From: Sympetrum striolatum
Lineage: Eukaryota > Arthropoda > Insecta > Odonata > Libellulidae
NCBI GenBank assembly: GCA_947579665.1
Contig: OX388343.1
Location: forward strand, 87,524,254 to 87,588,253
Reading direction: 5' to 3'
Length of the DNA: 64,000 bases
Shown piece after piece: positions 26,615 through 40,545 of the stretch (position 1 is its first letter; the number at the start of each line of letters is the position of its first letter). The notes under the pieces are model-generated. The model searched no databases. It saw nothing but the letters and a program-made list of their open reading frames with translations, and was not told the origin of the DNA. Position numbers and translations under genes: made by a program.

Positions 26615-27899
26615 TCAGTAGTGTCCGTTGTGTCCATAGGCGAAGTTGTTACCATTGGCGAGAGATGTGGCTCCTCCGTGGTATCCTCCGACAGCGTAGC
26701 CTCCGTGGCCACCGTAGGCAGCGATGCCGTGACCGATGGCGACGTTATTGGAGTTGGCGAAAGAGGATGCACCACCGTAATGACCTCCTCCGTAGGCGAT
26801 GACGCCTCCGTAGTGAGCAGCTCCTCCGTAGTGCTGCTGTGGGTGCACTGCTTTTCCAGCTCGCTTCACCACTGCGTTGAATCCGTTGTGGTTGTCTGCG
26901 GTGTATTCCACAGTTCTGATGGTGCCATCGGATTCATGCAGGCTGTATGCACCCTTGACGACGTCTCCGTCTCTGGTCTCCCATTGGCTCTTGGCGTCTC
27001 CGGTTTTGTGGTCGCTGACGCCGTAATCGAAGTTGTACTTGGGATGGGCCTGAAAGTGTATTGAAGTACATGGCGTGTAAATGCTCCGCGGGTCAGTGGT
27101 GCAAGGATGCACATCATTATTACCAACTCATACTGGAAAAACAAGATATCTTCTACCACTTGAATCGATTGAGGCGATAGTTGGATTCGTTATTTTTTTC
27201 GGAAGAGGAAGTCTGCGGATATCAATATTTCGAACGTCGTTTCCGGAAATACTAGGAAGGGTATTTTAAGCAAACTTCTTACGTAGTGATCCAAGTGACC
27301 TCCGTCCCCGTAGTGACCACCAGGATAGGCAAAGGAGGAAGCTGCAAGAGCAACGATGAGCAAAACCTGAAAAAGAGCACCAAAACTCATAAGAAAACAC
27401 TTTCAAACGGCAACAAAAATCCTAATCCGCAAATGATAATGAGACAGCATTTAGACAAGAAAATAATGTCATTCGAGAACTAACTGTAAATAATGTACAT
27501 ATTATTTCGAATCACTTAGATATTGATGAAAAGAAGGTTGTGGATGGCACTATGCTTAGCAAAGGGGTCATCTACTAAGGAGTGTTTCGAATATAATTTT
27601 TAGATGCTACACAATTATTTTGGAAACATTTGAACGGCTGCGACTTTTGAAACCGAAGAGCAATATGGAATTTTGAAAAGTAAATTAATTTCTGTATATT
27701 TTTATTTTCAGGAAGCAATCCTCTCGACCAATTGAGTGGTTGAGGGTTACTGTGAGGTAACTCAGCATAAGTATGATTATAATGGTTATGAAAAATCTCA
27801 TCCTATCCGTAACTTATTGTAATAGCGGGAGAGACCGATCGTTCGATATGATAGTGTGAAAAGGCAAATGATTGCCTTCCTTACCTGTGACACCTTCAT
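26615..27899 (-). CDS. Gene A, unit 5: RR-2 cuticular protein, His112/terminal Tyr form
   Basis: Exons 27885-27899, 27283-27366 and 26615-27049; 177 residues, subtype B like units 3 and 7. Intron 1 is 518 nt rather than 510 because of an 8-base insertion (tggttgag) near 27737 that first appears in this unit. The splice sites are unchanged. Minus-strand AATAAA is at 26461-26466. Confidence 0.93.
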
Positions 27900-29655
27900 G
27901 ATTGTGCTGTTAAGTTCTCGAGAGTACTGGAAGTGGGATACTGATGCTCTCGGCATCGACGCATCTCTATTTTATAGTCGATTGGTAAATACGGGCGTGT
28001 GAGAAAGCGGAATACGGTATCGGGTGCTGGTCACGGTCTAGAGAATAAATTGGAAGGCGGAATTCGGCGGCGGGCAAATTTTGAAACTCGGGCGTGGGGC
28101 GAGGGCTTGTTGGAAAGTCATTTGTGGAGAAATTAAAATTTAAACTCTGTGATTGCAAAGAATTTCCAACGGTGGGCTGATCAGATCCAAGAAAACTATG
28201 ATGGAGAATTCGAGAGTTCTCTTACTTAAATTATACAACGATTTTTCAACGTCTTTTGCAAGGTTACTTAATTGCCAGTGTTTTGGAATTTCGTAAAACC
28301 AAAGTCCGTCGTAAGATGAAATTGGACATGCCTTAGCATTTGATGTGGACGGCTGAAAGCTATCGCTGCACAATTTGTCGCTTCATCACATTGGTAAATA
28401 AATATATGTTGCTATGATATTCATATTTTCGCACGGATTCTGCGTGCAATAGATGAATTCCTGAGACACTTAGAGAGGGAAGAGTAAAATTACTACTGGT
28501 TGGTTATTACTATTTGCACAACATAGAGGTAGAAGAGTAATAAGTATCTTATGCTTCGCTTTAGTTTTTTTAGAGTCACAGGAATTTCCATGCGGTTTAT
28601 TCATATACAAGATTACCTATCACTTTTTCTGCGATCGACAAGTTTACTTCATTATTTGCTTCATTCACTGCGAGACTACATTTCCAAATGACAACAATGC
28701 TCTTTGCTGAATATCCACCGAAGACCACATCAGGAGAACCAACAAATCCTGATATTTCCTATAACGTCTCCTTAGTAAGTTTGTCTTGTTCCCATGAGAT
28801 GTCCTTCGGATTCCACCGCGATGCCTGAAGCAAAGAAGCGACGACGTTTCGCCTACGTTGCAGTAGGTTTCTTCAGGTCGGTGATGTCTTTTCAAATGAC
28901 TTAAAAGAACATCAAAGCGTATAAGGAAGTCCATTGACATTGATCTTTATTCTAAGCCAGTAGTGCTCAAAGAGTATCATAACGATACGACCGCTTGGCT
29001 GCATTAATAAATCCTATAATAAAATACATCTAAAACTCGGTTAATGTATGACGTTTATCTTTATATGTATTTAATAATGTAGGATATCAATGTATTCGAG
29101 TGGCTGTCCGGACCCAAATATGGGATATTGGTAATAACTTGTGATACACTGAATGAAAAGGAATCAAAGTTCTGAGATTGTATGGGTTAGACCTATACAA
29201 GTGTTGATAGATCACAGTGACAATATTTGCGAACATTTTCCTCTCCCTCAGTCGATAGGTATTTTCAATGATTCGAAGAATATAAGACCATTATATTTAA
29301 CGTCAAGAAAATAATGCGGTGATAGACTATGATGTAATATCATTTTTCTCATGACTATACCAATGCTATGAAACACCTAAGATACAAGGTATCATATCAA
29401 ACCATGGGAAAACGGAACTAATGGAGCAAATCTGACGTAAAGGACTACCAAGTTTTGGTTCTTCACGATTTCCGAAATATAGACCATAACCACACCAATC
29501 ACTCGGTACGATCTCCGCATCATCAGATTTCACTTATTACGTATACGACCTGCGCCTTCGATTTTCAGATTCCTCTACTTGGATATAAATAGTGCACGCC
29601 CCGCTCACAGGGCATCAATCGTCTCCTCCACAACCAACAGTCCACACCTAAAAAA

Positions 29656-30265
29656 ATGCATTCCTCTCAGGTGAGTTACAGAAGTCTCAGCCTGCGATAC
29701 GATACGACTTTATAAGACTTGGCCTCACCGATCTGATTCTTCCGTTACAGATTGTTCTCCTGGTAGTCGCCACGGCGGCCGCAGCATACGCCTTCCCACC
29801 AGCAGCACACCACGGAGGACATGGCCATCACGACGTCGACTACTACGTAAGCATTACTTATTTCATATCGAACGCCTGATTTCCAGAGATGTTCCGCTCT
29901 TTAACATAACTTCTCTTCAGGCTCATCCCCACTACAACTTCAAGTACGGAGTCCGGGACCAGCACACCGGCGACGTGAAGGACCAGTCGGAGTCTAGGGA
30001 AGGCGACGTGGTCAAGGGATCCTACAGCCTCCACGAGGCCGACGGAACCATCCGCCAGGTGCACTACACCGCTGACGACCACAACGGATTCAACGCCGTC
30101 GTCACCAGGATCGGCAAGGCCGCCCATCCTCAGCATTACGCCCATGTCGCTCGGCCTGTCATCGCGTACGGACACCACGGCTCAGCTTCGTATGCTCACG
30201 GAGACAACTACCCCCCGCATCATTATTTAATGTTTAATGCTTGCCCAATAAAAAGCTCTTCTTGA
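29656..30265 (+). CDS. Gene B, unit 5: RR-2 cuticular protein with lost stop codon (+12 residues)
   Basis: Exons 29656-29670, 29751-29846 and 29921-30265. The usual stop TAA is changed to TTA (30227-30229), so reading continues for 12 more codons ([12 protein letters not shown]) to a TGA at 30263-30265, giving 151 residues. The extension runs through the poly(A) signal at 30247-30252, which now encodes part of Pro-Ile-Lys. Cleavage usually falls 10-30 nt past AATAAA, so the message would end at or just after the new stop. It could therefore be a poorly made or nonstop-decayed message. The rest is normal (Glu64, Pro136). The extension adds the only cysteine in the mature protein. Confidence 0.9.
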
Positions 30266-32931
30266 AATTGTTCTTGCTTCTTCCTTAATATCCCTAGAAT
30301 GTGCAATGTCCTTATTAAACTTTATTTTTGAAAGATCTAATTGATCTCCCTTGGATCAATTTTCACAATAACAATTCCAAAGATTAAGTCTAATTTATTA
30401 GCATTTATACTACTCTCCCTGATCAATATAAGGGCTTCCCTACATGACGTTTCTTTGGAAACCAGTAGATGATGTCACTCAGATGAATTCGTTTTCATAA
30501 TTTCCTTCTGCTCTCTAGCTTTCGTTTTAATCTTAGTAAGAAACTTATTTTCCGTGAAATAATGAGAAAACGTACTCGACGAGATTTTGCTCTTGAATAT
30601 TAATGCATTTCGCTCGTCATTTCAAACGTTTTTGACCGCCTTTCAATTTTCGCTTTGACTTTTTATCGAGAATGAATTAAGATCTTTGGTTTCGGATGTT
30701 TTGGAAAAACCTTTGATGTCTTATAGACACATAGTTTCCGAGAGACCGGCAATTGAATCGTAAAGGAACATTGATGATAAAAACAATGGCATTGAAGACT
30801 GTCTTAAGTAAAGGCCACCATTTATCTAACTTTGATCTAACCAAATAGACGTGTATATTTCTCGAACTATATGAAGTATCATTCCATACTATAATGTACT
30901 CAATTCATATACACTCACCTGAGTAGTAAGTTTTCATTGGTAAGTGGTTGTGAAATCATTTTTTGTAAATTGACTTATTCACATAGCTTTCTTCGATTCA
31001 TCCCACGCGCACTTATTGGCATGATTCGGAGAGCATGGAAATTCGTCGAACACGAATTCTTATTCGAAGGCATATTATTCGAGCATCATTTCATCGAATG
31101 AAAAATCTACGAAAAGAGAATCACTCTAATGATTCTAAAGCTGCCCAAAGTTTGTTTTAAAGGACCTCGTTATCAGCTGAAGTCTACGATCACCTCCTAG
31201 GATGGGTGTGGGCATCGAGAGTGGCATTTTTTCTAAGAGTTTGATTTCGAAGTATTTGTCATACAAAATTTTTCCTGTACCTAATATCTTTAATGACAAC
31301 ATTACGAAAATCCAGATTGGGATGCCAAATATATGGAAATTAATATATTCAATAATTGCATCGGAAATTTTCGCGAATCAAATCTTCCGCGTCCTCTCTT
31401 CAGACTCATTCAACGACGAGATTGATAAACCATGATTATTCGGTCGAGTGACCGGTTTGAATTCCTTATGCGTCTCTCTTCCCCAATATTCCATTCCTTT
31501 TACCTCATTATATTTTATTTACGTTACCCTTCTTCCATGAAGAAGCGGCTGAATCCGTAGATTTTACAGTGTATGTATATTTAAACGAAGTCTTCCTCGG
31601 CTCAGGTTTACGTAACCGAAAAACTATTGATATTATTTGCCAAACTTTACTTTGATTGTATTTTTCAAAGCACAACAAATGAATCTCAAATCGAATAAGA
31701 GTCCCTCGTATTCACACAACGTTAGCGCTTGGTGCATTGAAATGTTTCTATGTCGCTTAGTTTGTACTTGAGCTGGCAAAAATTCATTCAATTGATCCGC
31801 GCATACTAATGGAAAACCAGAATATTTAAAGAAAATTACGGCATAATATCAATGATATTTGAGGAAAGGGAAATCGTATCTTAGGCTCTCCGTTAGACAA
31901 TACAATTGCAACGTAAGAGACTTCGGAACCACGTCCCGCTATCCTTCATAGTACTCTTTAGTTTCCTCTTCACGAGTTTATAATTTCACTCACTGCTCAA
32001 GTTTTGCCTTCTGATGTTACACATGCAATGAACTCATGGAATGAGCAGCCTTCGGTGAGCATCCTCTTATTGAACGCGTTGGTCATTTTCCCTCTTCAAA
32101 GAATTTCGTTAGAATGGTTTGTCTAGTGTTTTATTCATTGGTAGCATCAGTATATGACTGTCATCCGCGTCCGTCGGAACGGTCGAAGAAAGAAAGCGAA
32201 GCTCGGAGAGATTGTCTGATTAACCTGTGCAAGTTTGAACTTGTTTATGAATGGGAAGACAGTGAATTTTACATGGGTAGCGAATAACCATGGTAGAAGT
32301 AGACATCGCCAGACTGCTCCAAATAAAATCCTAGTAATTGGAGGACTACATTTGATAGAGGTACTGAGGCCTTTCAAACGATCGTCAATGCACGAGTGAT
32401 TCCTCTAGCATCGATTTTACGAAGTTTTTAACGCACGAATTAGTCTCACACTGTGCTTCCGATTTCAGCTCAATGTAGCCCGATGTATGAACAATAGGTT
32501 GATCAGAGAAAGAATATTTTCAAAAATTTAAATTTGACGAGAAATCATATTCGGTAGAGAAAGTACATGTAACAGCTCATGAGATTATATTGTATCGATG
32601 TATTTTAAAAGCCATGCATTGGATTCCCTATTTATTTAGGACGAAGAGGAAATACTACAAATGTTGCTATAGATTTTCCTTCTCCTACGCAAAGGGATTA
32701 GTAGGTAATATCTTGTAATCGTAACTGATATCTTGCCTAGTTAGAATTAAGAGAAAGAAATTAATCAAATACGTTTTATTCAACGAACTCTTGATATGAT
32801 GAAGAGAAACCCTATAGACAAACAACGAGCATCAGTTGCAATACGCTTGGGTCTCCAAGGAGGATTTCGTTGAAATCAGGAATATTTGATGGCAGTTTAG
32901 TATGCGGGATGATTCGAAGGAGATCCATTCA

Positions 32932-34213
32932 TTAGTGTCCGTTGTGTCCATAGGCGAAGTTGTTACCATTGGCGAGAGATGTGGCTCCTCCGTGGTATCC
33001 TCCGACAGCGTAGCCTCCGTGGCCACCGTAGGCAGCGATGCCGTGACCGATGGCGACGTTATTGGAGTTGGCGAAAGAGGATGCACCACCGTAATGACCT
33101 CCTCCGTAGGCGATGACGCCTCCGTAGAGAGCAGCTCCTCCGTAGTGCTGCTGTGGGTGCACTGCTTTTCCAGCTCGCTTCACCACTGCGTTGAATCCGT
33201 TGTGGTTGTCTGCGGTGTATTCCACAGTTCTGATGGTGCCATCGGATTCATGCAGGCTGTATGCACCCTTGACGACGTCTCCGTCTCTGGTCTCCCATTG
33301 GCTCTTGGCGTCTCCGGTTTTGTGGTCGCTGACGCCGTAATCGAAGTTGTACTTGGGATGGGCCTGAAAGTGTATTGAAGTACATGGCGTGTAAATGCTC
33401 CGCGGGTCAGTGGTGCAAGGATGCACATCATTATTACCAACTCATACTGGAAAAACAAGATATCTTCTACCACTTGAATCGATTGAGGCGATAGTTGGAT
33501 TCGTTATTTTTTTCGGAAGAGGAAGTCTGCGGATATCAATATTTCGAACGTCGTTTCCGGAAATACTAGGAAGGGTATTTTAAGCAAACTTCTTACGTAG
33601 TGATCCAAGTGACCTCCGTCCCCGTAGTGACCACCAGGATAGGCAAAGGAGGAAGCTGCAAGAGCAACGATGAGCAAAACCTGAAAAAGAGCACCAAAAC
33701 TCATAAGAAAACACTTTCAAACGGCAACAAAAATCCTAATCCGCAAATGATAATGAGACAGCATTTAGACAAGAAAATAATGTCATTCGAGAACTAACTG
33801 TAAATAATGTACATATTATTTCGAATCACTTAGATATTGATGAAAAGAAGGTTGTGGATGGCACTATGCTTAGCAAAGGGGTCATCTACTAAGGAGTGTT
33901 TCGAATATAATTTTTAGATGCTACACAATTATTTTGGAAACATTTGAACGGCTGCGACTTTTGAAACCGAAGAGCAATATGGAATTTTGAAAAGTAAATT
34001 AATTTCTGTATATTTTTATTTTCAGGAAGCAATCCTCTCGACCAATTGAGTGGTTGAGGGTTACTGTGAGGTAACTCAGCATAAGTATGATTATAATGGT
34101 TATGAAAAATCTCATCCTATCCGTAACTTATTGTAATAGCGGGAGAGACCGATCGTTCGATATGATAGTGTGAAAAGGCAAATGATTGCCTTCCTTACCT
34201 GTGACACCTTCAT
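32932..34213 (-). CDS. Gene A, unit 6: RR-2 cuticular protein
   Basis: Exons 34199-34213, 33597-33680 and 32932-33363; 176 residues, subtype A, protein identical to units 1, 2 and 4. It carries the 8-base intron 1 insertion seen in units 5 and 7 (near 34051). It thus combines a subtype A coding end with the younger intron marker, placing its origin after the insertion arose. Confidence 0.93.
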
Positions 34214-35969
34214 GATTGTGCTGTTAAGTTCTCGAGAGTACTGGAAGTGGGATACTGATGCTCTCGGCATCGACGCATCTCTATTTTATAGTCGATTGGT
34301 AAATACGGGCGTGTGAGAAAGCGGAATACGGTATCGGGTGCTGGTCACGGTCTAGAGAATAAATTGGAAGGCGGAATTCGGCGGCGGGCAAATTTTGAAA
34401 CTCGGGCGTGGGGCGAGGGCTTGTTGGAAAGTCATTTGTGGAGAAATTAAAATTTAAACTCTGTGATTGCAAAGAATTTCCAACGGTGGGCTGATCAGAT
34501 CCAAGAAAACTATGATGGAGAATTCGAGAGTTCTCTTACTTAAATTATACAACGATTTTTCAACGTCTTTTGCAAGGTTACTTAATTGCCAGTGTTTTGG
34601 AATTTCGTAAAACCAAAGTCCGTCGTAAGATGAAATTGGACATGCCTTAGCATTTGATGTGGACGGCTGAAAGCTATCGCTGCACAATTTGTCGCTTCAT
34701 CACATTGGTAAATAAATATATGTTGCTATAATATTCATATTTTCGTACGGATTCTGCGTGCAATAGATGAATTCCTGAGACACTTAGAGAGGGAAGAGTA
34801 AAATTACTACTGGTTGGTTATTACTATTTGCACAACATAGAGGTAGAAGAGTAATAAGTATCTTATGCTTTGCTTTAGTTTTTTTAGAGTCACAGGAATT
34901 TCCATGCGGTTTATTCATATACAAGATTACCTATCACTTTTTCTGCGATCGACAAGTTTACTTCATTATTTGCTTCATTCACTGCGAGACTACATTTCCA
35001 AATGACAACAATGCTCTTTGCTGAATATCCACCGAAGACCACATCAGGAGAACCAACAAATCCTGATATTTCCTATAACGTCTCCTTAGTAAGTTTGTCT
35101 TGTTCCCATGAGATGTCCTTCGGATTCCACCGCGATGCCTGAAGCAAAGAAGCGACGACGTTTCGCCTACGTTGCAGTAGGTTTCTTCAGGTCGGTGATG
35201 TCTTTTCAAATGACTTAAAAGAACATCAAAGCGTATAAGGAAGTCCATTGACATTGATCTTTATTCTAAGCCAGTAGTGCTCAAAGAGTATCATAACGAT
35301 ACGACCGCTTGGCTGCATTAATAAATCCTATAATAAAATACATCTAAAACTCGGTTAATGTATGACGTTTATCTTTATATGTATTTAATAATGTAGGATA
35401 TCAATGTATTCGAGTGGCTGTCCGGACCCAAATATGGGATATTGGTAATAACTTGTGATACAATGAATGAAAAGGAATCAAAGTTCTGAGATTGTATGGG
35501 TTAGACCTATACAAGTGTTGATAGATCACAGTGACAATATTTGCGAACATTTTCCTCTCCCTCAGTCGATAGGTATTTTCAATGATTCGAAGAATATAAG
35601 ACCATTATATTTAACGTCAAGAAAATAATGCGGTGATAGACTATGATGTAATATCATTTTTCTCATGACTATACCAATGCTATGAAACACCTAAGATACA
35701 AGGTATCATATCAAACCATGGGAAAACGGAACTAATGGAGCAAATCTGACGTAAAGGACTACCAAGTTTTGGTTCTTCACGATTTCCGAAATATAGACCA
35801 TAACCACACCAATCACTCGGTACGATCTCCGCATCATCAGATTTCACTTATTACGTATACGACCTGCGCCTTCGATTTTCAGATTCCTCTTATTGGATAT
35901 AAATAGTGCACGCCCCGCTCACAGGGCATCAATCGTCTCCTCCACAACCAACAGTCCACACCTAAAAAC

Positions 35970-36543
35970 ATGCATTCCTCTCAGGTGAGTTACAGAAGTC
36001 TCAGCCTGCGATACGATACGACTTTATAAGACTTGGCCTCACCGATCTGATTCTTCCGTTACAGATTGTTCTCCTGGTAGTCGCCACGGCGGCCGCAGCA
36101 TACGCCTTCCCACCAGCAGCACACCACGGAGGACATGGCCATCACGACGTCGACTACTACGTAAGCATTACTTATTTCATATCGAACGCCTGATTTCCAG
36201 AGATGTTCCGCTCTTTAACATAACTTCTCTTCAGGCTCATCCCCACTACAACTTCAAGTACGGAGTCCGGGACCAGCACACCGGCGACGTGAAGGACCAG
36301 TCGGAGTCTAGGGACGGCGACGTGGTCAAGGGATCCTACAGCCTCCACGAGGCCGACGGAACCATCCGCCAGGTGCACTACACCGCTGACGACCACAACG
36401 GATTCAACGCCGTCGTCACCAGGATCGGCAAGGCCGCCCATCCTCAGCATTACGCCCATGTCGCTCGGCCTGTCATCGCGTACGGACACCACGGCTCAGC
36501 TTCGTATGCTCACGGAGACAACTACCCCCTGCATCATTATTAA
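35970..36543 (+). CDS. Gene B, unit 6: RR-2 cuticular protein with Asp64 and Leu136
   Basis: Exons 35970-35984, 36065-36160 and 36235-36543; 139 residues. It has Asp64 and a Pro136 to Leu change near the C-terminus (NYPLHHY), both shared with unit 7. The core promoter and leader carry two private changes (tcttattgg before the TATA box at 35898, and aaaacatg at the start codon), which could alter expression of this copy. AATAAA is at 36561-36566. Confidence 0.95.
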
Positions 36544-39242
36544 ATGTTTAATGCTTGCCCAATAAAAAGCTCTTCTTGAAATTGTTCTTGCTTCTTCCTT
36601 AATATCCCTAGAATGTGCAATGTCCTTATTAAACTTTATTTTTGAAAGATCTAATTGATCTCCCTTGGATCAATTTTCACAATAACAATTCCAAAGATTA
36701 AGTCTAATTTATTAGCATTTATACTACTATCCCTTATCAATATAAGGGCTTCCCTACATGACGTTTCTTTGGAAACCAGTAGATGATGTCACTCAGATGA
36801 ATTCGTTTTCATAATTTCCTTCTGCTCTCTAGCTTTCGTTTTAATCTTAGTAAGAAACTTATTTTCCGTGAAATAATGAGAAAACGTACTCGACGAGATT
36901 TTGCTCTTGAATATTAATGCATTTCGCTCGTCATTTCAAACGTTTTTGACCGCCTTTCAATTTTCGCTTTGACTTTTTATCGAGAATGAATTAAGATCTT
37001 TGGTTTCGGATGTTTTGGAAAAACCTTTGATGTCTTATAGACACATAGTTTCCGAGAGACCGGCAATTGAATCGTAAAGGAACATTGATGATAAAAACAA
37101 TGGCATTGAAGACTGTCTTAAGTAAAGGCCACCATTTATCTAACTTTGATCTAACCAAATAGACGTGTATATTTCTCGAACTATATGAAGTATCATTCCA
37201 TACTATAATGTACTCAAATCATATACCCTCACCTGAGTAGTAAGTTTTCATTGGTAAGTGGTTGTGAAATCATTTTTTGTAAATTGACTTATTCACATAG
37301 CTTTCTTCGATTCATCCCACGCGCACTTATTGGCATGATTCGGAGAGCATGGAAATTCGTCGAACACGAATTCTTATTCGAAGGCATATTATTCGAGCAT
37401 CATTTCATCGAATGAAAAATCTACGAAAAGAGAATCACTCTAATGATTCTAAAGCTGCCCAAAGTTTGTTTTAAAGGACCTCGTTATCAGCTGAAGTCTA
37501 CGATCACCTCCTAGGATGGGTGTGGGCATCGAGAGTGGCATTTTTTCTAAGAGTTTGATTTCGAAGTATTTGTCATACAAAATTTTTCCTGTACCTAATA
37601 TCTTTAATGACAACATTACGAAAATCCAGATTGGGATGCCAAATATATGGAAATTAATATATTCAATAATTGCATCGGAAATTTTCGCGAATCAAATCTT
37701 CCGCGTCCTCTCTTCAGACTCATTCAACGACGAGATTGATAAACCATGATTATTCGGTCGAGTGACCGCTCTGAATTCCTTATGCGTCTCTCTTCCCCAA
37801 TATTCCATTCCTTTTACCTCATTATATTTTATTTACGTTACCCTTCTTCCATGAAGAAGCGGCTGAATCCGTAGATTTTACAGTGTATGTATATTTAAAC
37901 GAAGTCTTCCTCGGCTCAGGTTTACGTAACCGAAAAACTATTGATATTATTTGCCAAACTTTACTTTGATTGTATTTTTCAAAGCACAACAAATGAATCT
38001 CAAATCGAATAAGAGTCCCTCGTATTCACACAACGTTAGCGCTTGGTGCATTGAAATGTTTCTATGTCGCTTAGTTTGTACTTGAGCTGGCAAAAATTCA
38101 TTCAATTGATCCGCGCATACTAATGGAAAACCAGAATATTTAAAGAAAATTACGGCATAATATCAATGATATTTGAGGAAAGGGAAATCGTATCTTAGGC
38201 TCTCCGTTAGACAATACAATTGCAACGTAAGAGACTTCGGAACCACGTCCCGCTATCCTTCATAGTACTCTTTAGTTTCCTCTTCACGAGTTTATAATTT
38301 CACTCACTGCTCAAGTTTTGCCTTCTGATGTTACACATGCAATGAACTCATGGAATGAGCAGCCTTCGGTGAGCATCCTCTTATTGAACGCGTTGGTCAT
38401 TTTCCCTCTTCAAAGAATTTCGTTAGAATGGTTTGTCTAGTGTTTTATTCATTGGTAGCATCAGTATATGACTGTCATCCGCGTCCGTCGGAACGGTCGA
38501 AGAAAGAAAGCGAAGCTCGGAGAGATTGTCTGATTAACCTGTGCAAGTTTGAACTTGTTTATGAATGGGAAGACAGTGAATTTTACATGGGTAGCGAATA
38601 ACCATGGTAGAAGTAGACATCGCCAGACTGCTCCAAATAAAATCCTAGTAATTGGAGGACTACATTTGATAGAGGTACTGAGGCCTTTCAAACGATCGTC
38701 AATGCACGAGTGATTCCTCTAGCATCGATTTTACGAAGTTTTTATCGAACGAATTAGTCTCACACTGTGCTTCCGATTTCAGCTCAATGTAGCCCGATGT
38801 ATGAACAATAGGTTGATCAGAGAAAGAATATTTTCAAAAATTTAAATTTGACGAGAAATCATATTCGGTAGAGAAAGTACATGTAACAGCTCATGAGATT
38901 ATATTGTATCGATGTATTTTAAAAGCCATGCATTGGATTCCCTATTTATTTAGGACGAAGAGGAAATACTACAAATGTTGCTATAGATTTTCCTTCTCCT
39001 ACGCAAAGGGATTAGTAGGTAATATCTTGTAATCGTAACTGATATCTTGCCTAGTTAGAATTAAGAGAAAGAAATTAATCAAATATGTTTTATTCAACGA
39101 ACTCGTGATATGATGAAGAGGAAGCCTATAGACAAAGAACGAGCATCAGTTGCAATACGCTTGGGTCTCCAAGGAGGATTTCGTTGAAATCAGGAATATT
39201 TGATGGCAGTTTAGTATGCGGGATGATTCGAAGGAGATCCAT

Positions 39243-40545
39243 TCAGTAGTGTCCGTTGTGTCCATAGGCGAAGTTGTTACCATTGGCGAGAGATGTGGCT
39301 CCTCCGTGGTATCCTCCGACAGCGTAGCCTCCGTGGCCACCGTAGGCAGCGATGCCGTGACCGATGGCGACGTTATTGGAGTTGGCGAAAGAGGATGCAC
39401 CACCGTAATGACCTCCTCCGTAGGCGATGACGCCTCCGTAGTGAGCAGCTCCTCCGTAGTGAGCAGCTCCTCCGTAGTGCTGCTGTGGGTGCACTGCTTT
39501 TCCAGCTCGCTTCACCACTGCGTTGAATCCGTTGTGGTTGTCTGCGGTGTATTCCACAGTTCTGATGGTGCCATCGGATTCATGCAGGCTGTATGCACCC
39601 TTGACGACGTCTCCGTCTCTGGTCTCCCATTGGCTCTTGGCGTCTCCGGTTTTGTGGTCGCTGACGCCGTAATCGAAGTTGTACTTGGGATGGGCCTGAA
39701 AGTGTATTGAAGTACATGGCGTGTAAATGCTCCGCGGGTCAGTGGTGCAAGGATGCACATCATTATTACCAACTCATACTGGAAAAACAAGATATCTTCT
39801 ACCACTTGAATCGATTGAGGCGATAGTTGGATTCGTTATTTTTTTCGGAAGAGGAAGTCTGCGGATATCAATATTTCGAACGTCGTTTCCGGAAATACTA
39901 GGAAGGGTATTTTAAGCAAACTTCTTACGTATTGATCCAAGTGACCTCCGTCCCCGTAGTGACCACCAGGATAGGCAAAGGAGGAAGCTGCAAGAGCAAC
40001 GATGAGCAAAACCTGAAAAAGAGCACCAAAACTCATAAGAAAACACTTTCAAACGGCAACAAAAATCCTAATCCGCAAATGATAATGAGACAGCATTTAG
40101 ACAAGAAAATAATGTCATTCGAGAACTAACTGTAAATAATGTACATATTATTTCGAATCACTTAGATATTGATGAAAAGAAGGTTGTGGATGGCACTATG
40201 CTTAGCAAAGGGGTCATCTACTAAGGAGTGTTTCGAATATAATTTTTAGATGCTACACAATTATTTTGGAAACATTTGAACGGCTGCGACTTTTGAAACC
40301 GAAGAGCAATATGGAATTTTGAAAAGTAAATTAATTTCTGTATATTTTTATTTTCAGGAAGCAATCCTCTCGACCAATTGAGTGGTTGAGGGTTACTGTG
40401 AGGTAACTCAGCATAAGTATGATTATAATGGTTATGAAAAATCTCATCCTATCCGTAACTTATTGTAATAGCGGGAGAGACCGATCGTTCGATATGATAG
40501 TGTGAAAAGGCAAATGATTGCCTTCCTTACCTGTGACACCTTCAT
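39243..40545 (-). CDS. Gene A, unit 7: RR-2 cuticular protein with extra GGAAHY repeat
   Basis: Exons 40531-40545, 39929-40012 and 39243-39695; 183 residues. An 18-bp in-frame duplication in exon 3 (near 39440-39475) repeats GGAAHY, so the tail reads [15 protein letters not shown]. Exon 2 also has His32 changed to Gln (LDQY) just before the second intron. It is subtype B (terminal Tyr). Repeat gain in the Gly/Tyr tail is the usual way RR-2 tails change length. It is the longest and most diverged gene A here and is nearest the array edge. Confidence 0.93.
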
